From an uncultured Clostridia bacterium (lineage in GTDB: Bacteria > Bacillota > Clostridia > Oscillospirales > Acutalibacteraceae): a DNA stretch of 56,532 nucleotides. This document shows, piece after piece, positions 1-12,362 of the stretch (position 1 is its first letter; each line of letters opens with the position of its first letter). Location: positions 1-56,532 of the forward strand of contig CAKNOA010000012.1 of the NCBI GenBank assembly GCA_930990065.1, in the 5' to 3' direction. The position numbers were made by a program, and so were the translations under genes. Under the pieces are notes generated by a model that saw nothing but the letters and a program-made list of their open reading frames with translations, did no database searches and was not told the origin of the DNA.

Positions 1-86
1 TTTTCCTACACAGGGGGCGTTTTGTCTATTGTCCGTTTTTACTGGTTCGGTCCATCACTGGCCGGGCTTTTTTACTGAGAAACCCT

Positions 87-716
87 TTATTCCTCACTGG
101 GCAGGATCATATTGATCCCCTGTTCCAACGTTTCGGCGCTGAGCATACCTCGGCCCTGGGCCACCAGGTTGCCGTTTTCGTCGAGAAAATACGTGCAGGG
201 CAGCGCCGTTGCCTGGTACGCGATGGAAGCACTGAGTTCCGTGTCAAAAAACACCGGGAACGAATACCCCTGTTCGGTCACATGAGCCTGGGCGGTTTCC
301 ACGGTTTCGCGGCTGCCGTCGGTAGCGTTAACCATTAAAAACTGTATTTGGGTGTACTTTTGGTACGCCGCGTCAAAATCGGGCATTTCGGCTTTACAGG
401 GCGGGCACCAGCTGGCCCAGAAATTGAGCACCACCGGTTTGCCGCGGAAATCCGACAGCTTTACAGGGGTCCCGTCGCCTGTGTACACCGTAAAGTCCGG
501 CGCGGTAGCCGTAGTTGGCGTGCTGCCTTCGGCACCGGCCGATTCTTCCTGGGAAGACGGGATGCTTTGGGACGGGGTACTATCCTGGGAAGACGGGTTC
601 TCTTCGATGAGCTGCTGGGCCTGAAACTGCCCGCTTAAATTTTGGTACAGCACCGAAACACCCACAATCACCAGGACAAATGCGACGGCCGCTGCGATCC
701 ATCCGATTTTTTTCAC
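87..716 (-). CDS. TlpA/ResA-like membrane-anchored thiol-disulfide oxidoreductase
   Basis: This 209-residue protein has one N-terminal membrane segment (about residues 5-25), a Ser/Pro/Thr/Glu-rich linker to about residue 70, and a thioredoxin-fold redoxin domain with the motif WCPPC (Cys104 and Cys107). That layout is the TlpA/ResA family, which reduces disulfides on the outer face of the membrane. It starts with GTG behind AAAGGAGG. It follows the CcdA gene by 15 bases, so the pair is probably one operon in which CcdA passes electrons across the membrane to this protein. The physiological substrate (cytochrome c maturation, sporulation or oxidative stress) cannot be told from sequence. Confidence 0.88.
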   Translation of the reverse strand: MKKIGWIAAAVAFVLVIVGVSVLYQNLSGQFQAQQLIEENPSSQDSTPSQSIPSSQEESAGAEGSTPTTATAPDFTVYTGDGTPVKLSDFRGKPVVLNFWASWCPPCKAEMPDFDAAYQKYTQIQFLMVNATDGSRETVETAQAHVTEQGYSFPVFFDTELSASIAYQATALPCTYFLDENGNLVAQGRGMLSAETLEQGINMILPSEE

Positions 717-731
717 AACAAAACGCCTCCT

Positions 732-1394
732 TTATGATAGCAACGAGAGGAACCGGCCCATCAGACCGGTCATCATCAACACACCCATCAGCAGCAGTAG
801 CCCGCCGCACACCATGTTGACGATTTTATAGTGGTTTTTAATGGCCTGAAACGCGCCTTTCAGTTTTTCGACCAAAACGGCGCTAATCGCAAACGGAATC
901 CCCAGGCCCAGCGAATACGCCAGCAGCATCAAGACGCCGGTGAGCACATGCCCTTGTTGGGAGGCCAGCAGCAGCGCCGAACCCAAAAAGGCCCCGACAC
1001 AGGGCGTCCACCCCACGGAAAAGACCATGCCGAAGAGCATGGACGAAAAGAACCCCAGTTCCTTTCGCCGGCCTGCGCGCTGTACCCCACGGAAAAAGGA
1101 AAGCTGAAAAACACCCAGAAAATGCAGCCCGAATATCGCCACAATCAGCCCGGTGACGATATTGACAATTGTGCTATACGTTTGCAGAAAATGGCCCACC
1201 GTGCCGGCCAAGGCTCCCAGACTGACAAACACCAGGGTAAAACCGGCAATAAAACCAGAAGCATTTTTCAGCGTTTTTTTCACACTTTGCTCTTCCCCAC
1301 CGGCAAAGTATGACAAGTATACCGGCAGCATAGGCAGTAAACAGGGGGAAATGAATGTGACAATTCCCTCTAAAAATGAGATCACATAGGTCAT
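732..1394 (-). CDS. ccdA: CcdA-type thiol-disulfide transmembrane electron transporter
   Basis: A 220-residue polytopic membrane protein with about six hydrophobic segments. It carries the two family cysteines in prolyl contexts, SPCLLP (Cys18) and TPCVGA (Cys132). CcdA takes electrons from cytoplasmic thioredoxin and passes them to extracytoplasmic thioredoxin-like proteins. The TlpA-like gene lies directly downstream on the same strand, and a thioredoxin gene lies 1.6 kb away. The length is typical of stand-alone CcdA, without the extra domains of DsbD. Confidence 0.9.
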   Translation of the reverse strand: MTYVISFLEGIVTFISPCLLPMLPVYLSYFAGGEEQSVKKTLKNASGFIAGFTLVFVSLGALAGTVGHFLQTYSTIVNIVTGLIVAIFGLHFLGVFQLSFFRGVQRAGRRKELGFFSSMLFGMVFSVGWTPCVGAFLGSALLLASQQGHVLTGVLMLLAYSLGLGIPFAISAVLVEKLKGAFQAIKNHYKIVNMVCGGLLLLMGVLMMTGLMGRFLSLLS

Positions 1395-1425
1395 GGGTTT
1401 CTTCCTTTCTCGTTTTTTGGGTTCC

Positions 1426-1454
1426 TTGACGGGGTTCGGGCGCCGTGCTATACT
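1426..1454 (+). promoter_or_regulatory. Housekeeping promoter of the MBL-fold/crp operon
   Basis: TTGACG (1426-1431) and TATACT (1449-1454) are separated by 17 bases and lie about 48 bases before the ATG at 1502. The opposite-strand ccdA operon begins at 1394, so this is a divergent regulatory region. Confidence 0.7.
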
Positions 1455-1501
1455 TACCCTCAGAATCGGGTAAAAAGCCAGGCTAACCGAGGTGAAACGC
1501 G

Positions 1502-2326
1502 ATGATCATAAAAGTTCTGGTAGAAAACAGCACGAAGGACCCGTGCCTACAGGCAGAGCACGGCCTGAGTCTATATATGGAATGTGGTCCGCACCGAATT
1601 TTATTTGACATGGGGCAAACCGATGCGTTTCGAAAAAATGCTGAAAAAATGAACGTTGACCTTGCCAAAATCGATATGGCGGTGCTGTCCCACGGGCACT
1701 ATGACCACGGCGGCGGGCTGGGTGCTTTTTTGCAGGTGAACGGCCACGCCCCCATCTATGTACACAAGCGGGCGTTTGAGCCCCATTATCACGGAGCGCA
1801 AAAGTATATTGGCCTTGCCCCTTCTTTACAGGGGAACCCCCGGCTGCATGAAACCGACGGGGTGGTGCCTTTGGGGGATGGTATCTCGCTATATGGCGGT
1901 ACGCTGGGCCCCTGCCGGCATCCGGTGGAACCCTATGGGCTCAGCCGCATGGAAAACGGACAGCTCGTGCCCGACGATTTTGCCCATGAGCAGTACCTAA
2001 AGCTGGAAGAAAACGGCCGCTCTGTGGTGATCAGCGGGTGTTCCCACCGGGGCATTTTGAATATTATGGATTGGCTGCACCCGGATACCCTGATCGGCGG
2101 GTTTCATTTTGTAAAACTGAATCCCGAAAGGAAGTCGGATGCCGCCGTATTGGACGAAGCGGCCCGGGAACTAACCGCCCATCACGCCGTCTACTACACC
2201 GGGCACTGCACGGGCACGCAGGCCTTTTCGTACTTACAGGCCCGCATGCCAAGCGGTTCCCTATATGCCCTGCACACAGGGCAAAACATCGTGCTAGAAG
2301 CAATGCCGCCAAAGGAGGAGCTATGA
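1502..2326 (+). CDS. Metallo-beta-lactamase-fold metallohydrolase
   Basis: A 274-residue protein with the metal-binding motif HGHYDH at residues 64-69, a later Ser-His (residue 182, in SGCSHRG) and His235 near the end. These are the ligands expected of a dinuclear metallo-beta-lactamase-fold hydrolase. The overall pattern resembles the branch annotated as 7,8-dihydropterin-6-methyl-4-aminobenzene-phosphate synthase-like, but the substrate is unknown. Its stop codon is immediately followed by the ATG of the Crp/Fnr gene, so the two are co-transcribed and probably translationally coupled. Confidence 0.85.
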   Translation: MIIKVLVENSTKDPCLQAEHGLSLYMECGPHRILFDMGQTDAFRKNAEKMNVDLAKIDMAVLSHGHYDHGGGLGAFLQVNGHAPIYVHKRAFEPHYHGAQKYIGLAPSLQGNPRLHETDGVVPLGDGISLYGGTLGPCRHPVEPYGLSRMENGQLVPDDFAHEQYLKLEENGRSVVISGCSHRGILNIMDWLHPDTLIGGFHFVKLNPERKSDAAVLDEAARELTAHHAVYYTGHCTGTQAFSYLQARMPSGSLYALHTGQNIVLEAMPPKEEL

Positions 2327-2998
2327 ATGGCCTACGCAAATGAAGAAACCTTGTCCCAAGCCTTTTCCTTTTGGGACGGCTTGGACGAGGAAGCCAAACG
2401 AACCCTGTGCCAGCAATCGGCGCCCATCACCTACCCCAAAGGGGCCCATATTCACGACGGGCAGGAGTGCACCGGGGTGATTTTGGTCAAAAGCGGCTGC
2501 CTGCGAGTGTACTTATTGTCCGAAACGGGCAAAGAAGTGACCCTATACCGGTTAAACCCCGGGGATATTTGCATGCTGTCGGCTTCCTGCGTGCTGCAAA
2601 GCATTACGTTCGACGTGTTCGTCGATGCCGAAGAAGACAGCGAGTGCCTAGTGATTGCCAGTTCCGCTTTTTCTGCGGTAGCCGAAAACCACCCGGCGGT
2701 GAAGATCTTTGCCCTGGAGACGGCGGTCAGCCGTTTTTCTGATGTGATGTGGGTAATGCAGCAGATCCTATTTATGAATTTTGACCGGCGGCTGGCCATT
2801 TTCCTACTGGATGAAATGGCCCGTACCGGGGATGATACACTGCACCTGACCCACGAACAGATCGCCCGGAACATGGGATCAGCCCGCGAGGTGGTCTCTC
2901 GTATGCTCAAATATTTTTCGTCGGAAGGAATGACGGATGTTTCGCGCAAAGGGATTAAAATCCTGAATAAACAGGCTTTGCAGCAATTAGCCTTTTAA
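2327..2998 (+). CDS. Crp/Fnr-family transcriptional regulator
   Basis: A 223-residue protein with an N-terminal cyclic-nucleotide-binding-type beta barrel (roughly residues 15-130) and a C-terminal winged helix containing THEQIARNMGSAREVVSR, the Crp-type recognition helix. I see no N-terminal cysteine cluster of the classical Fnr type, although single cysteines occur near the N-terminus. It is cotranscribed with the MBL-fold gene. It converges on the thioredoxin gene, with a 12-base overlap of coding ends. A palindrome upstream of the ferredoxin operon (4241-4255) is a candidate target, which would make it the local regulator of the redox genes. Confidence 0.88.
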   Translation: MAYANEETLSQAFSFWDGLDEEAKRTLCQQSAPITYPKGAHIHDGQECTGVILVKSGCLRVYLLSETGKEVTLYRLNPGDICMLSASCVLQSITFDVFVDAEEDSECLVIASSAFSAVAENHPAVKIFALETAVSRFSDVMWVMQQILFMNFDRRLAIFLLDEMARTGDDTLHLTHEQIARNMGSAREVVSRMLKYFSSEGMTDVSRKGIKILNKQALQQLAF

Positions 2999-3298
2999 CA
3001 GGTCCAGAATCTGCCCCTTGGGCCGTACGCCTACCGCCTGGTTGACGATTTTGCCGTCTTTCATGGCTACCAGGGTGGGAATGCTCATGACGCCAAACGC
3101 CTGGGCCAGTTCGGGTTCTTCATCGACATTGATCTTGCCCACGGTAAACTGGGGGTTTTCCTCGGCGATTTGATCCACCACCGGCGAAACCATACGGCAC
3201 GGGCCGCACCAGGGTGCCCAGAAGTCCAGAAGGACGGGTTTTTCGCTATGCAGGATTTCGTTTTCAAAGTTATTGGTATTTACAGTCAATACAGACAT
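2987..3298 (-). CDS. trxA: Thioredoxin
   Basis: A 103-residue single-domain thioredoxin with the active site WCGPC (Cys31, Cys34), the cis-Pro segment SIPTLV and the usual length. It reduces cytoplasmic protein disulfides and could feed CcdA at 732-1394. It is the last gene of a minus-strand set made of ferredoxin, the Fe-S membrane protein and thioredoxin. The 67-base gap before it holds a hairpin, so it may also have its own transcript. Confidence 0.95.
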   Translation of the reverse strand: MSVLTVNTNNFENEILHSEKPVLLDFWAPWCGPCRMVSPVVDQIAEENPQFTVGKINVDEEPELAQAFGVMSIPTLVAMKDGKIVNQAVGVRPKGQILDLLKG

Positions 3299-3335
3299 GG
3301 TTCCTCTTCCTTTCTGTTATAGAAAATTTAGGTTT

Positions 3336-3367
3336 GGCTCTGCCGGTTTTTCCGGTGGAGCCTTTTT
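3336..3367 (+). terminator. Intrinsic terminator for plus-strand transcripts, beyond trxA
   Basis: GGCTC (3336-3340) pairs with GAGCC (3358-3362), and the inner CCGG pairs as well. TTTTT follows on the plus strand. No plus-strand gene ends here, and the nearest upstream one is the Crp/Fnr gene ending at 2998. Read on the minus strand the hairpin lacks a clean U-tract. Confidence 0.6.
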
Positions 3368-3983
3368 ACATCTTCATTATATCGGTATGGCTCTCTTCCT
3401 TCTGTGACGAAGTCACCAAACGCGCCTTGCAGATTAACTGGGTCATGGTACCCATGGGGCAATATACACACCAGGACCGGGGCTTAAACAGGATCATGGT
3501 CACAAGCCCGAGAACCGTCGACGTGAGCATCACACTGTAAAACCCAAAGGCAAATTGGGCCACCCTCTGGGAAAACAGCGTGCCGTGGTACGCCCAGTGC
3601 CACGGCACCTGGAACGTCCACAAGAGCGTCACCACTTGGGACAAATCTTTCGCACCGGCAAAGACCAGGTAAGTGTTCCACAGCATGAGGAAAAACATGG
3701 CGAAAAAGAAAATCAAAAACCCATACCGGAAGTACGGGGATTTCAGAAAGCGCGGCACGTCTTTCCGGCGGGACATCCCCAGCCCGCCCAACCGGGCAAA
3801 CAACTGGCCCCGGCCGCAGTAGCGGTTACAATACGCTTTGCTGCCGGAGATGGCCGCGATGAGCAGCGGAATGAAAAAACACAAAAGCCCCAGCCAGGCA
3901 AACAGGATATTGAAAAAGCCCGCGATAAGGTACAAAACCGATACAATCCATAGATAATCATACCAATGCCGTTTATGCTTCAT
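3366..3983 (-). CDS. NapH/CcoG-like polyferredoxin membrane protein
   Basis: A 205-residue protein with about four to five membrane segments and two cysteine clusters: YCNRYCGRG (Cys52, Cys56) and CVYCPMGTMTQLIC (Cys172, Cys175, Cys185). The second resembles the membrane-proximal motifs of NapH/NosR/CcoG-type 4Fe-4S proteins that move electrons between quinols, ferredoxins and redox partners. It overlaps the upstream ferredoxin gene by 11 bases and sits above thioredoxin. I infer an electron conduit with the ferredoxin as soluble or peripheral partner. The exact reaction is unknown. Confidence 0.72.
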   Translation of the reverse strand: MKHKRHWYDYLWIVSVLYLIAGFFNILFAWLGLLCFFIPLLIAAISGSKAYCNRYCGRGQLFARLGGLGMSRRKDVPRFLKSPYFRYGFLIFFFAMFFLMLWNTYLVFAGAKDLSQVVTLLWTFQVPWHWAYHGTLFSQRVAQFAFGFYSVMLTSTVLGLVTMILFKPRSWCVYCPMGTMTQLICKARLVTSSQKEESHTDIMKM

Positions 3984-4179
3984 GGCTCATCACCTCCATG
4001 TGGATGGCCGAAGCCGGACATTCCAGAGCGCATCGGGAGCACCCCACACACTTCGTTTCGTCCACGTCCGCATAGACCCCGTGTTCGATCGAAATGGCTT
4101 TTTTCGGGCACACCGCCGCACAACAGCCACAGGCCACGCATTCCCGCCGGTTCACCCGGGCTTTGCGTTTGATAGGCAC
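3973..4179 (-). CDS. 2[4Fe-4S] bacterial-type ferredoxin
   Basis: A 68-residue protein with two complete C-x2-C-x2-C-x3-C clusters (Cys14/17/20/24 and Cys44/47/50/54), the hallmark of clostridial two-cluster ferredoxins. It has a short basic N-terminus (MPIKRKARVNRR). It is the first gene of the ferredoxin, Fe-S membrane protein, thioredoxin set and overlaps the next gene, which favours a dedicated partnership. Candidate regulator sites lie upstream at 4241-4255. Confidence 0.92.
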   Translation of the reverse strand: MPIKRKARVNRRECVACGCCAAVCPKKAISIEHGVYADVDETKCVGCSRCALECPASAIHMEVMSHEA

Positions 4180-4240
4180 AAAAGATTCCCCCTCTTTGTT
4201 TTGACTGGATATAGACTATCACAGCTTATCGCCAGGACTC

Positions 4241-4255
4241 TGTAACTATGTCACA
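4241..4255. promoter_or_regulatory. Candidate Crp/Fnr-type operator upstream of the ferredoxin operon
   Basis: The near-palindrome TGTAACTATGTCACA (TGTGAC-N3-GTTACA on the minus strand, one mismatch) resembles TGTGA-type sites of Crp/Fnr regulators. It lies roughly 40-46 bases upstream of the possible start sites of the minus-strand ferredoxin operon, a usual activator position. The -10 box there is weak (GATAGT or CTATAT), consistent with activation. Confidence 0.45.
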
Positions 4256-4275
4256 CAAGGGGGCGGGTAAAAAAG

Positions 4276-4307
4276 AAAACCCCGGAAGGCTGTTGCCTTT
4301 CGGGGTT
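4276..4307 (-). terminator. Terminator of tRNA-Thr
   Basis: On the minus strand CCCCGAAAGGC pairs with GCCTTCCGGGG across a short loop. TTTTCTTTT follows, directly after the tRNA 3' end. Confidence 0.85.
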
Positions 4308-4383
4308 TGGAGCTATTGGCCGGACTCGAACCGGCGACCTGCTGATTACGAATCAGCTGCTCTACCAACTGAGCCACAATAGC
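4308..4383 (-). tRNA. tRNA-Thr (anticodon CGT)
   Basis: A 76-base cloverleaf with encoded CCA. The acceptor stem GCTATTG pairs with CAATAGC, the D arm starts GGCTCAG, the anticodon stem is GCTGA/TCAGC with loop TTCGTAA (anticodon CGT, reading ACG), and the T arm contains GGTTCGAGTCC. The discriminator base is T. It is a single tRNA unit with its own promoter and terminator. Confidence 0.95.
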
Positions 4384-4389
4384 ATTCCG

Positions 4390-4418
4390 AACCGCCGGCA
4401 CATATCGTGCCGACGGTT
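4390..4418 (-). repeat. Inverted repeat in the tRNA-Thr 5' leader
   Basis: AACCGCCGGCAC and GTGCCGACGGTT form a nearly perfect hairpin between the promoter and the mature tRNA 5' end. There is no U-tract on the minus strand, so it is not an obvious terminator. It would fold in the pre-tRNA leader removed by RNase P. Confidence 0.6.
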
Positions 4419-4422
4419 ATAG

Positions 4423-4451
4423 ATTATAGTACAAAAAGCCGCTTTCGTCAA
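4423..4451 (-). promoter_or_regulatory. Promoter of tRNA-Thr
   Basis: On the minus strand TTGACG (4451-4446) and TATAAT (4428-4423) are separated by exactly 17 bases. They lie about 40 bases upstream of the tRNA. Confidence 0.85.
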
Positions 4452-4480
4452 GGGGGTTTTCGAAAAAAACAAATTTTCTT

Positions 4481-5428
4481 TTATTTTTCCTTTTTTCGAT
4501 ACGCCTGGAACGGCGAACGGAAAGCCTTCACCCGGCGGCGCAGCATGGGAACCGTTTCATGGCCCGGCCGCATATACCGGTTGAGCCCATGACGGCGCAG
4601 TTCCCGGCGGACTTCAAACGGCGACTTGCCTTCGTCGAGCATGCGGTCTACATACTCCATCACGGCGGCAGGCAGCACCTGCTTTTGCATGATTTGCTGC
4701 ATGTGCAGGTTTTCGCTGCCGGTACAATCGGCCAGATCCCGCACCCGCAATAGCGCTTCCACCCGCTGCAGGCACTGGGCCGCGGTGGCGGTTTCCAGCC
4801 CACAGGGTTTTAGCACTTCTAGCTTCCAGTTGACCGGCTGCACCTTGGAAGCCCGCAGCAAAGCCGTATACAAAAACTCTTCATCAAACCCACAACCGCA
4901 TTCTTCGTGGAAATACACCGATTTTTGCCGCAAAAAATCCCGGCGGAACAGTACCTGGACCATTTGCAGCGGGAACGCCCCGGAAAACACGGCAGGCAAA
5001 TAGTCGATGCCGCGGCGGCAGGGTGCATCATCCTGGGGGGTGTTCGGGTCGGTATACGTACCGGCTTCGTAAAAATAGCCAAAGGCCATTTCGATATCGT
5101 CCATAGCGGCCGCCTTTTCCAAACAAGCGTGCCAGTAACCGTCCGGCAGACGCTCCGCATGGGAAAGGAAACAGACGAATTCCCCTTCCGCCCGGGAAAG
5201 CCCGGCTTGACAGGCCGCCGCCATGGTGCTGCCGCGGCCGCTTTGCAACACACAGCCGTGCAGCCCATCCCGGGTCAGGGCCGTCAAGGCCCGGAACACC
5301 GTATCATCGGTCGAGCCCCGGTCTACAAAGATGATTTCAGAAGAATCAGGTGCTTCTTTTTTTAACTTTTCTGTCATTTGCCATACCGTTCCGCCCTGAT
5401 TCTGCAGCGGAATGATGACGGAAACCAT
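4481..5428 (-). CDS. Family 2 glycosyltransferase
   Basis: The 315-residue product begins MVSVIIPLQNQ and contains EIIFVDRGSTDDT, the nucleotide-sugar-binding start of a GT-A fold. A central segment (AEGEFVCFLSHAERL) takes the place of the usual DxD region. The C-terminal 80 residues are basic. I use the ATG at 5428, preceded by GAGAGAG, rather than the upstream TTG. The protein has no membrane segments. Substrate and acceptor are unknown; cell-surface polysaccharide or glycoprotein synthesis is the usual role. The galactokinase gene is upstream on the same strand, separated by about 117 bases. Confidence 0.75.
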   Translation of the reverse strand: MVSVIIPLQNQGGTVWQMTEKLKKEAPDSSEIIFVDRGSTDDTVFRALTALTRDGLHGCVLQSGRGSTMAAACQAGLSRAEGEFVCFLSHAERLPDGYWHACLEKAAAMDDIEMAFGYFYEAGTYTDPNTPQDDAPCRRGIDYLPAVFSGAFPLQMVQVLFRRDFLRQKSVYFHEECGCGFDEEFLYTALLRASKVQPVNWKLEVLKPCGLETATAAQCLQRVEALLRVRDLADCTGSENLHMQQIMQKQVLPAAVMEYVDRMLDEGKSPFEVRRELRRHGLNRYMRPGHETVPMLRRRVKAFRSPFQAYRKKEK

Positions 5429-5545
5429 AATCTCTCTCAAGTTCGCATACCTCGTATTTGTTGCCTATACTACAGTATACCACTTTTCGAAAAAGAAAAA
5501 AGGATAAAGTTTGACAGACCTGTAAATTTGTTTGCCCGATTTTTG

Positions 5546-6787
5546 TTAGAAATCCACGCGGGTGCCACCGGCCCGGCGCACCGACAACACGTGGCACGTG
5601 CCTTCCCCAAAGACCTTTTCCATTTCGGTCTTGTAGTGGCTGAGTTCTTCTACCGGCACAAACGCCTGCACCGTACCGGCAAAGCCGCCGCCATGGACAC
5701 GCCAGGAAGCTTTTTTACCCGCCAGAAGTTTTTCCGACAGGGCCAGCGCCAGCGACAGCCCCTGTTCCGACGGGTTGGAGCAAGCAAACACGTTTTGCAG
5801 CCGCATGAACGACGAACGGCCCGAACGGATTTCCATATCGAGGAACGCATCCAGGTTGCCTTCGGCCAGCGCGTTGGCTTCTTCCTGGGCCAGACGGTTG
5901 TCGTCAAAGAAGTGCATGGCCCGCAGCACGGCGCGGTCGCCGGTTTTCTTGCGGATTTCACCCAAACGGGCATAGAAAGCGCTTTCGTCGGCATCCCGCA
6001 GGAACTCGACGCCCAGTTCACTGGCGACCTGCTTCATTTCCACCGGGATGGACGCATAGTCCCCGGTCAGGTCGGCATGGTTCCCGCCGGTATCCACAAT
6101 GCACAGGGCATAGCCGTGTGCGGCCAGGTCAAAGTCGACCTTCTTAAATTTGGGGGCCGACGGGTCGGCAAAATCAATGGCCGTAAAGCCGCCCACGCTG
6201 CTGGCGGTCTGGTCCATCAGGCCGGAGGGTTTGCCGAAATACACGTTTTCGGCGTACTGGGAAATCTGGGCCGCCGTCACGGCGTCGATGGCGCCGTCAT
6301 TGAACAGATGGCTGATGGCATGGACCACCACGACTTCGAAAGCCGCCGAGCTCGAAAGGCCGCTGCCCTTTAATACCTGGGTCATGGTGTACGCGTCGAA
6401 CCCTTCCACGCGGTACCCCAGTTCCCGGCAACGGGCGCACACGCCCCGCAGCAGCGCCGCCGACGTTTCTTTTTCCTCTTCATGTACCGACAGATCCGTC
6501 AAATCGATCTCATCCATTTTGGGATACTCGGCGGATTTCAGCCGCATCACCTGTTCGCCGTTGGGGGCTGCTGCCGCCACAATGTCCAGGTCAACAGCCG
6601 CTGCCAAAACACAGCCATGCTGGTGGTCCGTGTGGTTGCCGCCTACTTCCGTACGGCCCGGAGCGCTGATAAAGGTAATATCCTTTTCGCCAAACAGTTC
6701 GGCAAAACCCGCGCGGATTTTCTCATAACGGGCTTTCTGTTCTTCCTGTCTGGAGGCCTCGTACAAATCGGTAAATTTTGTGATCAT
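5546..6787 (-). CDS. galK: Galactokinase
   Basis: A GHMP kinase that phosphorylates galactose at C1, the first committed step of the Leloir pathway. From the chosen ATG the product has 413 residues. The galactokinase signature PGRTEVGGNHTDHQ is at residues 43-56 and the ATP-binding motif KGSGLSSSAAF at about 140-150. The frame could start eight codons earlier, but the GAGAGGAG sequence lies between the two ATGs, which favours 6787. galE (12363-13388) and galM (32644-33660) are elsewhere in the window; no galT was seen. Confidence 0.92.
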   Translation of the reverse strand: MITKFTDLYEASRQEEQKARYEKIRAGFAELFGEKDITFISAPGRTEVGGNHTDHQHGCVLAAAVDLDIVAAAAPNGEQVMRLKSAEYPKMDEIDLTDLSVHEEEKETSAALLRGVCARCRELGYRVEGFDAYTMTQVLKGSGLSSSAAFEVVVVHAISHLFNDGAIDAVTAAQISQYAENVYFGKPSGLMDQTASSVGGFTAIDFADPSAPKFKKVDFDLAAHGYALCIVDTGGNHADLTGDYASIPVEMKQVASELGVEFLRDADESAFYARLGEIRKKTGDRAVLRAMHFFDDNRLAQEEANALAEGNLDAFLDMEIRSGRSSFMRLQNVFACSNPSEQGLSLALALSEKLLAGKKASWRVHGGGFAGTVQAFVPVEELSHYKTEMEKVFGEGTCHVLSVRRAGGTRVDF

Positions 6788-6917
6788 GGTCTTTGACAGC
6801 TCCTCTCGCATAAATCCGGCTGTGCCGGTGTAAGACTACATAACTGTACTCATTATAACAAGCAACCGGTCGTTATACCAGTCGCAGATAACACAAATCT
6901 ATTTCAAAATATTGCAT

Positions 6918-11525
<4,608 letters not shown>

Positions 11526-11587
11526 CCTGTGTCACCTGCCTTTTCTGCTCCATGGTACGCAGAGGGCCGGGTTTTTGTGAAACCGTC

Positions 11588-12178
11588 TTAGCGGTCTTCG
11601 TCCGCTAGGCAGGCGGGCACCACCTGTTTTAACAGCCGCACGGTTTTGGAAAGGGGCAAGCCCACCACATTAAAGTAATCGCCACAAATGCGCTCCACCA
11701 AAAGTGCGCCCTTGCCCTGAATACCGTAGGCCCCGGCTTTGTCCATCGGCTCCCCGGTTTTTACATAGGCACGGATTTCTTTTTCCGTCAGGGGCCAAAA
11801 CGTCACGTCGGTTTTTTCATAAAACACATGCTCCTGGTGCCCATCGAACACGCAAACCCCGGTATACACCTGGTGCGTTTTTCCCGACAGGAAGGAGAGC
11901 ATCTGTTCGGCCTGCTGTTCGTCCCGGGGTTTTCCCAGAATGCGCCCTTCCAGCGCTACCACCGTATCGGCCGACAATACAGCCTGATGGGGGCATGCTT
12001 CCCGCACGGCGCGCCCTTTCTGCCGGGCCAGAAACAGGACCGCGTCCCACGGGGTGATCGAAGGCGGCAGGGTTTCATCGGTGGGGCAGGTCATCACCCG
12101 GAAATGAACCCCACCCAGCTGCAGCAGCTCCCGCCGCCGAGGGGAACCGGAAGCTAGCAAAAGGGGTGTTTCATTCAT
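11588..12178 (-). CDS. maf: Maf-family nucleoside triphosphate pyrophosphatase
   Basis: A 196-residue Maf protein starting MNETPLLLASGSPRRRELL, with the signature SGSPRR at 10-15, the catalytic region LSADTVV and the following KPRD. Maf proteins hydrolyse non-canonical or pyrimidine nucleotides. The longest frame begins earlier, but AAAAAGGAG stands just before the ATG at 12178. It is separated from yunB by 62 bases on the same strand. Confidence 0.9.
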   Translation of the reverse strand: MNETPLLLASGSPRRRELLQLGGVHFRVMTCPTDETLPPSITPWDAVLFLARQKGRAVREACPHQAVLSADTVVALEGRILGKPRDEQQAEQMLSFLSGKTHQVYTGVCVFDGHQEHVFYEKTDVTFWPLTEKEIRAYVKTGEPMDKAGAYGIQGKGALLVERICGDYFNVVGLPLSKTVRLLKQVVPACLADEDR

Positions 12179-12291
12179 ACCAGTTTCTCCTTTTTGCAAA
12201 CGGCTCATACGTTTTGATTTTCCTTCATTATACAACGAGCACCAAAGGCCTTTCAAGCATGGTTTTATTTCCCCCGGTTTTGGGGCAGAAC

Positions 12292-12325
12292 AAAGGCAGC
12301 GGCCCATTTAGCGAGCCGCTGCCTT
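12292..12325. terminator. Terminator hairpin downstream of galE
   Basis: AAAGGCAGCGGC (12292-12303) pairs with GCCGCTGCCTT (12315-12325). It lies between the galE stop and the maf leader and so separates the galE and maf transcripts. Confidence 0.65.
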
Positions 12326-12362
12326 CGTTCTCTGTTTCTTTATATGCAAATGTCAGTTGTAC

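Noticed and set aside
1-86. Terminator behind the TlpA-like gene
   Set aside because: The sequence has GC-rich patches and T-runs but no convincing hairpin, so nothing is called there.
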